Shown: positions 1 through 7,314 of the stretch, piece after piece
Layout of the letters: the number at the start of each line of letters is the position of its first letter
Position numbering within the stretch: position 1 is the first letter of the stretch
IMG/VR virus record: IMGVR_UViG_3300044695_001786
Coordinates: 1 to 25,843 of that record
Source of the DNA: a virus
Reading direction: 5' to 3' (one strand)
Length of the DNA stretch: 25,843 nucleotides
Notes under the pieces: model-generated
The model's database searches: none
What the model saw: the letters and a program-made list of their open reading frames with translations, nothing else
What the model was told of the DNA's origin: nothing
Translations under genes and position numbers: made by a program

Positions 1-55
1 GGTTAAGCGACCTAACGAAGAAAATCGTATTCCGTTTTTTCTAACAACTAGACAA

Positions 56-826
56 ATGAAAATCGAACGCATTAACGTGGCCGAGCTATCGCTTGACCCA
101 TCGAACGTCCGCAAGCACTCGCGTAAAAATCTCGACGCGATCAAGGCTTCGCTGCGTAAGTTCGGCCAACAAAAACCCATCGTCGTGGACGCCAAGGGCA
201 TCGTGCTTGCTGGCAACGGAACGCTCACGGCGGCGAAGGAACTCGGCTGGACGGAAATCGAGATCACGCGCACGACCCTTCAAGGAGTTGAGGCGACGGC
301 GTTTGCGATTGCGGACAATCGTAGCGCGGAGCTGGCGGAATGGGACGATTCTCTCGCCGATGTGTTAAAATCTCTCGCCGACGCAGGCCAGAGTCTTGAT
401 GATCTTGGTTTTGGCAAGACAGACCTCGACGATCTGCTACCTGAAACGCCAAGCGATAACTATACACAAAAAGTTGATGCTCCCGTTTACACGCCAAAGG
501 GTGAAAAGCCACCGATTGCCGAGCTATTCGACGCAACAAAAGCCGAAGACTTTTTATCAAAGATCGAGGCATCGAAGGCACCGGACGATGTAAAATCTTT
601 TCTAAAAAAAGCTGCATCTCGACACATCGTTTTCGACTACGGCAAGATTGCCGAATTCTACTGTCACGCAGACAAAGAAACGCAGTTGCTGATGGAGGAG
701 TCAGCCCTGATCATTATCGACTTCAACAAAGCCATGCAGTTGGGTTATGTGAAGTTCAAGACCGAGATAGACAGCACGTTTCAAAACGAACAAGAACACA
801 AATCCGATGATGACGACACCGAATAA
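56..826 (+). CDS. ParB-like nuclease-domain protein (phage type)
   Basis: This 256-residue protein begins with a ParB/sulfiredoxin-fold domain (about residues 3-110). The order is the usual one: a strand containing LDPSNVRKHS, a helix, then PIVVDAKGIVLAGNGTLTAA, where the GNGT block replaces the GERR motif of chromosomal ParB, and IADNRSAELAEWD. Phage proteins with this variant are often fused or adjacent to DNA methyltransferases or other base-modifying enzymes. Here no methyltransferase domain follows; the C-terminal half holds the segment MEESALIIIDFNKAMQLGYV and ends in an acidic tail (DDDDTE). The next gene overlaps it by 20 bases and encodes a putative DNA-modification glycosyltransferase, so a joint role in DNA modification or its recognition is inferred. 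The frame is open to the left edge of the window, so an upstream start is possible, but the ATG at 56 fits the family's usual N-terminus. No Shine-Dalgarno sequence precedes it. Confidence 0.8.
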   Translation: MKIERINVAELSLDPSNVRKHSRKNLDAIKASLRKFGQQKPIVVDAKGIVLAGNGTLTAAKELGWTEIEITRTTLQGVEATAFAIADNRSAELAEWDDSLADVLKSLADAGQSLDDLGFGKTDLDDLLPETPSDNYTQKVDAPVYTPKGEKPPIAELFDATKAEDFLSKIEASKAPDDVKSFLKKAASRHIVFDYGKIAEFYCHADKETQLLMEESALIIIDFNKAMQLGYVKFKTEIDSTFQNEQEHKSDDDDTE

Positions 827-1688
827 AAACTTTTGTGTTTTTATCATATCGCATGGACGACCGGACAAGATTGTTACGCTGGGCACGTTGCGTCGTTGCG
901 GTTACAGCGGCCCGCTTTTCATAGTTTGCGACAACGAGGATAAAACGCTCGATCAGTATCAAAAAAATCATGGCGTGGAAATGGTTCTTGTTTTCGACAA
1001 GTTGCATTACGCTTCACTGGTAGATTCATGCGACAATTTCCAGAATCGAAGAACGACGACTCACGCTCGCAACGCATGCTTTGATTTAGCCAAGGCGCGT
1101 GGTTTCGACTATTTCTTGGTACTCGATGACGACTACACTGGATTGCGAAACATTTATTTTTCAAACGGTACTTATGAGCGCCGACATATCGCTAACATAA
1201 AGCCAATCTTTTCGTTAATGATTGATTTTTTAGAGTCAGACAATCGCATTGACTCAATATGTTTTATTCAAGGTGGCGATTGTATTGGTGGGTGTCAAGA
1301 TATGGAAAAAAGAGGTTATCCATTTAGAAGGCGGAAAGCAATGAACTCTTTTTTCTGTAAAACATCGCGGCGATTTTGGTTCTTCAGTCGATTAAACGAA
1401 GATGTGAATACCTATCTCGACGCTGGCAAGCGCGGGCGCATATTTTTGTCATTGCCTCAAGTGCAGTTAGATCAAGCATTGACTCAAGCAACGAGCGGCG
1501 GAATGTCAGATGCGTATCTTGCAAGTGGAACCTACGTTAAAAGTTTTTATACGACGATGATTTGTCCTTCGTTCGCGAAGGTGACTACACCAACATCAAA
1601 TGCGGCGCGTAGAATCCGCAGAATCCATCATAAAATAAGTTGGAACAACGCCGTTCCAAAGATAATCGACGAACAGTTCCGAAAGTAA
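807..1688 (+). CDS. TET-associated-type glycosyltransferase (GT-A fold)
   Basis: This 293-residue protein resembles the phage glycosyltransferase family first noted next to TET/JBP dioxygenases, where it is thought to glycosylate hydroxymethylated bases in phage DNA. Visible signs are the N-terminal nucleotide-sugar strand VFIISHGRPDK (residues 11-21), a second strand FIVCDNED, the ARNACFDLAKARG helix (88-99), the metal-binding acidic run LDDDY (D107-D109), the block KAMNSFFC (177-184), NEDVNTY (197-203), GTYVKSFY (241-248) and the basic C-terminus RRIHHKISWN. Family length is similar, so it looks intact. It overlaps the ParB-domain gene by 20 bases, suggesting translational coupling. Codon use is clearly more AT-rich than in the neighbouring terminase genes, especially from about 1140, consistent with separate acquisition. 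Family assignment is from remembered motif patterns; the sugar, the target base and a DNA target at all are inference. Confidence 0.72.
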   Translation: MMTTPNKNFCVFIISHGRPDKIVTLGTLRRCGYSGPLFIVCDNEDKTLDQYQKNHGVEMVLVFDKLHYASLVDSCDNFQNRRTTTHARNACFDLAKARGFDYFLVLDDDYTGLRNIYFSNGTYERRHIANIKPIFSLMIDFLESDNRIDSICFIQGGDCIGGCQDMEKRGYPFRRRKAMNSFFCKTSRRFWFFSRLNEDVNTYLDAGKRGRIFLSLPQVQLDQALTQATSGGMSDAYLASGTYVKSFYTTMICPSFAKVTTPTSNAARRIRRIHHKISWNNAVPKIIDEQFRK

Positions 1689-1697
1689 TTTTACGGC

Positions 1698-2354
1698 ATG
1701 AATCCATCCGAGCCGAAAGATGTTTCAGAGATTCGCGCGCGACTTGCCAAAAAGAACGTCGAAAACATTGCCGTTAAACTGAAAGCCGGTAAAACGCTTT
1801 CATCGTCTGAGCGTAAGGCTTTGGTCGATTTGGGTGAAGTAGAATCTGGCGGATGGGTCAAAGACTTGAGCTCACTCGCCAAGGAACTCGGTCTGACGCG
1901 CCAAGCCGTGTACGACGCACGCGCTCGCTTTCCAGATGCGCCAAAGAAGCACGAGGACGGCAAGCGCGAGAACCTAGTTGCGTGGCAGCAATTCTGCGGC
2001 GACAATCTGATCGGTAAGGACACGGCGACGAAGAACCTTGCGGAGCTAAAGGCGCAACTCATGCAGCGCGAGATCACTCTGCGCGACATGAAGATTGCGC
2101 GCGAAGCGGGCGAGACGATTGCAAAGGAGATCGTGGACGATATGTTTGCCACGCTCGCTCAGAAACTCGACTTGCTCCTGCGCCTCAAACTAGAGGTCGA
2201 GCTGGGCCAGCGCATCATCGGCAAGAACGCAGCCGAGGCAAACGTCGAGGGCGCGCTAATCCTCGATGAAATCCGCGAGGTGATCAACGCGAACATCGCG
2301 CTTTATCAAAACGACATGGTGGCGCGGTCGGCAAACTCGGAGGTCAGCCAATGA
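1698..2354 (+). CDS. terS: Terminase small subunit
   Basis: This 218-residue protein is the likely DNA-recognition subunit of the packaging motor. A helix-turn-helix is visible at about residues 55-78 (LSSLAKELGLTRQAVYDARA), the form found in Nu1-like small terminases. It is followed by a long, charged helical region (residues 105-160) suited to oligomerisation. Nu1 of lambda is 181 residues, so the size is compatible. It sits two small genes upstream of the large subunit, as expected, although in lambda the two are adjacent. The start at 1698 is 9 bases after the preceding stop and has no Shine-Dalgarno sequence; the stop overlaps the next start. Which sequence it binds (cos or pac) cannot be seen. 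Confidence 0.8.
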   Translation: MNPSEPKDVSEIRARLAKKNVENIAVKLKAGKTLSSSERKALVDLGEVESGGWVKDLSSLAKELGLTRQAVYDARARFPDAPKKHEDGKRENLVAWQQFCGDNLIGKDTATKNLAELKAQLMQREITLRDMKIAREAGETIAKEIVDDMFATLAQKLDLLLRLKLEVELGQRIIGKNAAEANVEGALILDEIREVINANIALYQNDMVARSANSEVSQ

Positions 2355-2857
2355 GCTGGTCGGTTTTTGTAACGCTAAAACAATCAGAAATTGATTATGC
2401 GTTTGAAATTGGAAAACAACGCCAAGATAGCGCAGACAGAAAGAAAAGCGTGTCGGCTTTTCCTGAGCAATTTGCAGGACAATTTTTGCAAAGTCATCAG
2501 TTCGCTGCTTGCGCTGAATTGGCCGTTGCCAATTTTCTAGGATTAGAAATTGAATTGCACGTTGATGTCTACGATGTGCCAGACATAGACGGAACAAGAA
2601 TTGACGTAAGGTGGAGTCGGAGTAAAAATCATTGTAAGGTAAAACCAAGAGACATTCTGAAAGATCGAGTCATTGCCGGAACATTCGGCCCTCCGAATAA
2701 AATGGAGATTCTCGGATGGATTCTTGCGACTGATGCACCTAGTCGTTGTCGAAGAAGCAACCCTAACGATGGAAAGCCGCCATGTTTATTTATCGAAGAA
2801 CTTGCATGGGAAAACCCGCATGATTTAACCGAGGAGATTTATCTACTCAAAAAATGA
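2351..2857 (+). CDS. Putative PD-(D/E)XK-like protein between terminase genes
   Basis: This 168-residue protein has the pattern of a widespread phage hypothetical family that may adopt a restriction-endonuclease-like fold. A helix carrying an acidic residue (FAACAELAVANFLG, E56) is followed by DVPDIDGTRIDVRWS (D80, D85, R87), then KVKPRD (K96, K98, D101) and a late strand ending in GWI (122-124). The E...D...(R/K) spacing is compatible with a nuclease core, but no motif is decisive, so catalysis is unproven. A GGAGG at 2339-2343 lies 7 bases before the start, one of the few good Shine-Dalgarno sequences here. The gene overlaps the stop of the small terminase gene and the start of the next gene by 4 bases each. 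It is more AT-rich than its neighbours. A role in packaging or in DNA processing during packaging is inferred from position only. Confidence 0.62.
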   Translation: MSWSVFVTLKQSEIDYAFEIGKQRQDSADRKKSVSAFPEQFAGQFLQSHQFAACAELAVANFLGLEIELHVDVYDVPDIDGTRIDVRWSRSKNHCKVKPRDILKDRVIAGTFGPPNKMEILGWILATDAPSRCRRSNPNDGKPPCLFIEELAWENPHDLTEEIYLLKK

Positions 2858-3072
2858 CCGACACACCAAAGTTTCGCCTCGGCGACATGGTCTGGCACCG
2901 CACTTGCGGCGACGATGCGGGCGTCATCATTGCCATGATTTACCGCCCCAACTGCTTGCTCTACCAAGTGTCATGGGCTGGGCGTTGCGTCGATGACCAT
3001 TTCGAGATCGAGCTGACATCCGACCGACCTTTCTTTTCATCGAGTGGCGGAGCAACCAAAGACGAAGCATGA
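2854..3072 (+). CDS. Small conserved phage protein
   Basis: This 72-residue protein contains FRLGDMVWHRTCGDDAGV, then YRPNCLLYQVSWAGR and a conserved-looking DDHFEIEL. The pattern of short beta strands opening with a G-D-x-V turn suggests a small SH3-like barrel, and similar short proteins occur near phage terminase genes. It overlaps both neighbours by 4 bases (ATGA), so it is almost certainly co-translated with the large terminase gene. No enzymatic motif is present. The two cysteines are too far apart to suggest a zinc site. Function is unknown. Confidence 0.7.
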   Translation: MTDTPKFRLGDMVWHRTCGDDAGVIIAMIYRPNCLLYQVSWAGRCVDDHFEIELTSDRPFFSSSGGATKDEA

Positions 3073-4859
3073 CCGAAACCGAACGACGCCTTGCCGCCTT
3101 CAAGCTGCCCAAGCGTGACCGCTCGCCGATTTACGAGTGGGCACGCAAGCACATCGTGTTGCCCGAGAGCTACGCGACGTCAGGCCCATTTAACGTGCGC
3201 CTCTCGCCGTGGCTGATTCCGATCTTCGACGCGCTCCAAAACCCGCTCGTGCGCCGCGTGCATTTCCGCAAGGCGGTGCAGATCGGCGGCACGCTCGTCG
3301 CCGACGTGTGGGTGCCTTGGCTAATCTGTAACGACGCTGGCCCTATCTCGTGGACGATGCAGACCGACGAGATGATTGACCGCCACGCCAAGTCTCGGCT
3401 CAACCCAATCTTTGAAAGTTGCAAGCCGGTCGCCAAGATGCTGCCGCGCGCTGGCCCGATGAAGACGACGACCGAGATTTATTTCGGCGGTTTCTTTTTC
3501 ATCCTCAACCCCGCGAATCTTTCATCGCAGCAAAGCCAGTCCATCCGCTACAAGATCAACGACGAAATCTGGCTCCCAAAGTGGCAAGATGTTTATGGTC
3601 ATGCAGTTGCGCGCGTGTCTCGTTTCGAGGAAGTCGGTCGGTCAAAAATCTACAACACGTCACAAGCTCCGATAATGGACTTGGAAACCGGCAACGTCGA
3701 GGACACGTCTTTTCGTCAAGGCAATCAACAAGAGTGGAGCGCAGAATGTCCTTCGTGCACCAAGGTTCATCCAGTCGCGTTCACGCTCGAAAAGAACGAG
3801 GAGACAGGTCTGCGCGGTGGCGTCGTTTGGGACGCAGCGGCAAAGCGCGACGACGAGACGTGGGACGTGACGCGCGCCGTCGAGTCTTGCCGTTTCCGCT
3901 GTCCGCATTGCGGGCACGAGTCCACAGATTCAGACGCGACGCGCAATGCTTGGAAGCGCACCGGACGCTTCGTGGCAATGCGACCCGACGCGCCGATCGA
4001 GTTTCAGTCCTTCCGCGTCGAGGCTCTAGTGTCGCGGCCAATGCGTTTACTCGTCGAGGAGTTTTGCGCCGCCGATAATCATCACGTCAGGCAAGGCGAC
4101 GACAAGATGAAGATCGAGTTCAAGACCAAGCGCGAGGCGCGTCCGTGGATTGTCGAGAAAAAGGTCGTCAATCTATTCGTGCAGGCGTCCGACTACACCG
4201 TTTCGCAATTCTCGAATGGCGAACAGATCGAGGGCGAGGTGATTCGTTTCATGGCAATCGACCGTCAGCAAGACCATTGGTGGCTAGAGATTGGCGCGTT
4301 CAGCTCGGCGACCGGCCCGACGTACAAGCAACTTTATTTTGGGCGCATTGAGACGCGCGATCAGCTTCGTCAAATGCAGTATCGCTATAAGGTGCAGGAT
4401 TCGTGCGTGGCGCAGGACAGAGGCTATCGGCCCGCCGACGTTGATCGTGACTGCGCCGATTTCGGCTGGCGAGGCATGAGAGGACACGCGCGTAAGACGT
4501 GGACGATGCGCGACGAGAACACGAACGCGCTGATTAACTTTCCATTCAGCGAACCGCGCGTGAGCGACTACCGAGGCGGCGACGTGTTTTACTACGATTG
4601 GTCGGGCGATTACTTCAAAGACATCTTGGCGAACGCGCTCGAAAACAAAGGCGACCTAAAATGGCTCATGCCAGCAGACGTCAATCCGCTCTACCTTGAA
4701 CACCTCAAAGGCGAGTCGAAGGTCGAGATCAGGACGGGTGTCTGGGAATGGCGTGAGGTAAAGAGCAACGCGCCGAACCACGGACTCGACACCTCGGCCA
4801 TGATGCTTTGCATGGCGACGATTGCGAATGTGGTTCGCTACACGCCGCCGAAAGAGTAA
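3069..4859 (+). CDS. terL: Terminase large subunit (gpA family)
   Basis: This 596-residue protein is the packaging ATPase and nuclease; lambda gpA is 641 residues. The N-terminus (SPIYEWARKHIVLPE) and the block GPFNVRLSPW are typical of the gpA family. A divergent Walker A appears as RKAVQIGGT (residues 67-75), and a Walker B-type acidic pair in YKINDEIWLP (D165, E166). A zinc-binding insertion is formed by CPSC (C227, C230) and CRFRCPHCG (C274-C281). The nuclease half opens with FMAIDRQQDHWWLEIG (D398) and closes near GLDTSAMML. The protein would bind the small subunit, dock on the portal and cut the concatemer. The start overlaps the upstream stop by 4 bases. The gene is GC-rich, with strong third-position bias that creates spurious open frames on both strands. 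Confidence 0.95.
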   Translation: MTETERRLAAFKLPKRDRSPIYEWARKHIVLPESYATSGPFNVRLSPWLIPIFDALQNPLVRRVHFRKAVQIGGTLVADVWVPWLICNDAGPISWTMQTDEMIDRHAKSRLNPIFESCKPVAKMLPRAGPMKTTTEIYFGGFFFILNPANLSSQQSQSIRYKINDEIWLPKWQDVYGHAVARVSRFEEVGRSKIYNTSQAPIMDLETGNVEDTSFRQGNQQEWSAECPSCTKVHPVAFTLEKNEETGLRGGVVWDAAAKRDDETWDVTRAVESCRFRCPHCGHESTDSDATRNAWKRTGRFVAMRPDAPIEFQSFRVEALVSRPMRLLVEEFCAADNHHVRQGDDKMKIEFKTKREARPWIVEKKVVNLFVQASDYTVSQFSNGEQIEGEVIRFMAIDRQQDHWWLEIGAFSSATGPTYKQLYFGRIETRDQLRQMQYRYKVQDSCVAQDRGYRPADVDRDCADFGWRGMRGHARKTWTMRDENTNALINFPFSEPRVSDYRGGDVFYYDWSGDYFKDILANALENKGDLKWLMPADVNPLYLEHLKGESKVEIRTGVWEWREVKSNAPNHGLDTSAMMLCMATIANVVRYTPPKE

Positions 4860-4887
4860 GACCTTTTGACGTTCCGCGCATTAGCAA

Positions 4888-5124
4888 ATGCTCGACAACC
4901 CATTTCTCGGACTCGATGGCGCGACGCTGGCGACGCTCAAAACAAAAACGCTCGATGCCATTCAAGCCGTGCTGTTAAATCAAAGCTACTCGCTTAACGG
5001 CAAAAGCGTTTCGCGCGCGGATTTGGCGCAGCTCAATAATATGCTGGGCAACATTCAGGACGCGATCAATGACGTGAATGGAACCTCAACGGATACGGTT
5101 TTTATTTCTTTCAACGGTAACTAA
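4888..5124 (+). CDS. gpW-like head-tail joining protein
   Basis: This 78-residue protein lies between the large terminase and portal genes, exactly where lambda gpW sits (68 residues). The core SYSLNGKSVSRADLAQLNNM, followed by an amphipathic helix (GNIQDAINDV), matches the gpW pattern of two helices around a small beta hairpin. In lambda, gpW enters the filled head below the portal and prepares it for tail joining. The start at 4888 follows a 28-base gap after the terminase stop and has no Shine-Dalgarno sequence. Assignment is by motif and position. Confidence 0.8.
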   Translation: MLDNPFLGLDGATLATLKTKTLDAIQAVLLNQSYSLNGKSVSRADLAQLNNMLGNIQDAINDVNGTSTDTVFISFNGN

Positions 5125-5132
5125 ACACAAAC

Positions 5133-7313
5133 ATGGAACACGAGAACTTCGACGCGTCAAAGCTAGTCAAAAATCAGCCGTGGCTCGACCGCGCGCTCGA
5201 AAACATTGCGCCACAGTGGGCGTTGAAGCGTCTGGAGGCTCGCGTGCAGAAATCGCTTTTCGAGTATAACGCCGCGCGCACTAATCGTCTTTACGCTCCG
5301 AAGCAATACGGACAACCAGCCGAGAGCACACAGAACCAGCGCGACCGCGTCGTCATGATGTGGGAGGCGCGCGACCTGATCGAGAACAGCCCAGAAGCGC
5401 GCGAGGTTTCGCGCAAGTTTGGTCTCTATCTCACGCCGCACGAATACTCGCCGACGACCGGCGACCGTGACTACAATCAGACGGTCAGCGATTACTTCCA
5501 CGAGTGGTGCAAGAACTGCGACGTTACCAATCGTCACACTTTCAAGAAACTCGTGCAGCTCGCCGCCGAGGAGCGTCCGGTGGACGGCGATTGCGGCTTC
5601 GTGATTCGTCGCGCGGGCGAAGGATTGAAACTGCAACTCGTTCCGGCGACGCGCATCGGAAATCCAAACAGCGCAGCGGTCGAGTCCAACAACTATTACC
5701 AAGGTATCATAACGGACGACTTCGGCCAGCCTATCGCATACCGCATTTACCGCGTAGATCGTAACGGCGTTTACTTTGGCGCAGAGGACATTCCAGCGAA
5801 TCAGTTCTGCCACTACTTCGACCCGTTCCGCGTCGATCAGTATCGAGGCATCACCGATTTCCACTCGGCGATTCAGACCGTGCGGATGCTTCACGACATT
5901 CTCCAAGCCGAGAAAGCGGGCGTTCGTTTCTCGTCGCAACAGGCCGCGCTGATCTTCAACGACCGAGGCGTTGCCAATCCGCGCAACCTTTTCCAGCCAA
6001 ATCCAGCCATGTCGCTGCCGAGCGGCCAGACGCAAAAGAACGAGCTGACCGAGGTGGGCATGATTCGCTATTTCCAAAACAGCGACCGCGTGGAAGTAAT
6101 GCCTTCGCGTCCATCGCAAGCGTTCACCGGTTTCGTGCAGCATCTCATCCACGAGATCGCCTTGGGGGTGGGCGTGCCCGAAGGCGTGCTTTTCGGAACG
6201 CAAGATTACAAAGGCCCAAGCGTGCGCGCCGAGTTTGCCGCCGCCGACCGTGTTTTCACGCGCCAGCAAGGCGTGCTTACTGACAAAGTTCTCGACCCGA
6301 TCAAAGACGCTGTGATTCTCGACGGCATCGCGCGCGGTGAAATTCCGCCTCCGACGCTGCTCGCGGGCGAGACGATGGTGCAAGCTCTGCGTCGCGCGAC
6401 TAAAGGCGAGTGGCGTTTCCCTGCGAAGCTCTCGATTGACGTTGGCCGCGAGTCCGCCGCGAACATGAACGAGAACCGCCAAGGCGCGAAATCACTGCAA
6501 GAAATCGCAGCCGAAGAAGGCACCGACGCTTTCTCGCGTTTGGAGCAAATCGCAATCGAGGCAGGTTTCATTAAAGAACTCTCGACGAAATACGGCGTGC
6601 CAGAAACGGCCATCCGCATGGTCACGCAACAGCTCCCTGCCAACGCTTCGATGGCCGCTTCGCTCGGTACGAACGTCACGCAAGATGCGGTTGATGCAAC
6701 GATTGCCGCAACGGCAAAGCCTGACGCGGCTGCGCCAGCCGAGCCTACGCAAAAAATCGAGAACGACTCCAAGCTCGTCACGATTGATTTCGAGACTAAC
6801 ACTTACATTCCGACGGTCGCCATCGCCGACAACGCCAAGCGCGCTCTTGAAGTGCGCGACAAGAAACCAGCCTCGCAACGCGGCATGACGAGCGTGGGCA
6901 TTGCTCGCGCGCGTGATCTGATGAATCGCCGCCCGCTTTCCGAGGAAACCGTGCGCCGCATGAAGGCGTACTTTGACCGTCACGAGTCCGACAAGAACGG
7001 CGAGACTTGGGACGAGCAAGGTAAGGGCTGGCAGGCGTATATGGGCTGGGGAGGAGACGAGGGTTATTCGTGGAGCACTGCTATCGTCGAGCGGCTAAAC
7101 AAGCAGGCGGACACTAAAGAACTCAAAGCAGCATCGAGCGAAGTGCGGCAAAGTTTTGCTGCGCTGCAACCACCGGAGCCAGAGGAGTGGCTAGACGCGG
7201 TTCAGAATTATCGGAAGAAACAAAATGGCCGCGTCGATGAAATCAAACAAAGCATCGTCGGAGAAAAATCCATCATCGAGTTAAGCAAGACGGTTAAAGC
7301 TGAAAACAAATAA
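5133..7313 (+). CDS. Portal protein (gpB family) with extra C-terminal domain
   Basis: This 726-residue protein forms the dodecameric DNA channel at one head vertex. The first about 480 residues follow the lambda gpB portal family: an N-terminal helix, WEARDLIENSPEAREVSRKF, GDCGFVIRR, LQLVPATRIGNPN, FDPFRVDQYRGITDF, and the wing/clip region GVPEGVLFGTQDYKGPSVRA. Lambda gpB has 533 residues, so this one is longer. After an alanine/proline-rich linker (about 525-545) comes a separate domain at about 580-650: GMTSVGIARARDLMNRRPLS, VRRMKAYFDRHESDK and AYMGWGGDEGYSWS. The same domain occurs in other phages on portals or head proteases; its role is unknown. A lysine-rich helical tail ends the protein. 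The A/C-rich leader (acacaaac) lacks a Shine-Dalgarno sequence. Confidence 0.93.
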   Translation: MEHENFDASKLVKNQPWLDRALENIAPQWALKRLEARVQKSLFEYNAARTNRLYAPKQYGQPAESTQNQRDRVVMMWEARDLIENSPEAREVSRKFGLYLTPHEYSPTTGDRDYNQTVSDYFHEWCKNCDVTNRHTFKKLVQLAAEERPVDGDCGFVIRRAGEGLKLQLVPATRIGNPNSAAVESNNYYQGIITDDFGQPIAYRIYRVDRNGVYFGAEDIPANQFCHYFDPFRVDQYRGITDFHSAIQTVRMLHDILQAEKAGVRFSSQQAALIFNDRGVANPRNLFQPNPAMSLPSGQTQKNELTEVGMIRYFQNSDRVEVMPSRPSQAFTGFVQHLIHEIALGVGVPEGVLFGTQDYKGPSVRAEFAAADRVFTRQQGVLTDKVLDPIKDAVILDGIARGEIPPPTLLAGETMVQALRRATKGEWRFPAKLSIDVGRESAANMNENRQGAKSLQEIAAEEGTDAFSRLEQIAIEAGFIKELSTKYGVPETAIRMVTQQLPANASMAASLGTNVTQDAVDATIAATAKPDAAAPAEPTQKIENDSKLVTIDFETNTYIPTVAIADNAKRALEVRDKKPASQRGMTSVGIARARDLMNRRPLSEETVRRMKAYFDRHESDKNGETWDEQGKGWQAYMGWGGDEGYSWSTAIVERLNKQADTKELKAASSEVRQSFAALQPPEPEEWLDAVQNYRKKQNGRVDEIKQSIVGEKSIIELSKTVKAENK

Positions 7314-7314
7314 C

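Noticed and set aside
3-44. Possible tail end of a previous gene (13 codons before a TAA at 42-44)
   Set aside because: The spacing to the next ATG (11 bases) fits, but 13 codons give no recognisable motif. The frame of the ParB gene is also open to the window edge.
3419-4078. A 219-codon + strand open frame in another phase
   Set aside because: It is a shadow of the large terminase gene, whose Walker and zinc motifs are in the other frame. The translation is very Arg/Ser-rich.
5163-6482. A 439-codon open frame on the - strand
   Set aside because: It is antisense to the portal gene, which has clear family motifs. The product is rich in Arg, Val and His without recognisable domains.
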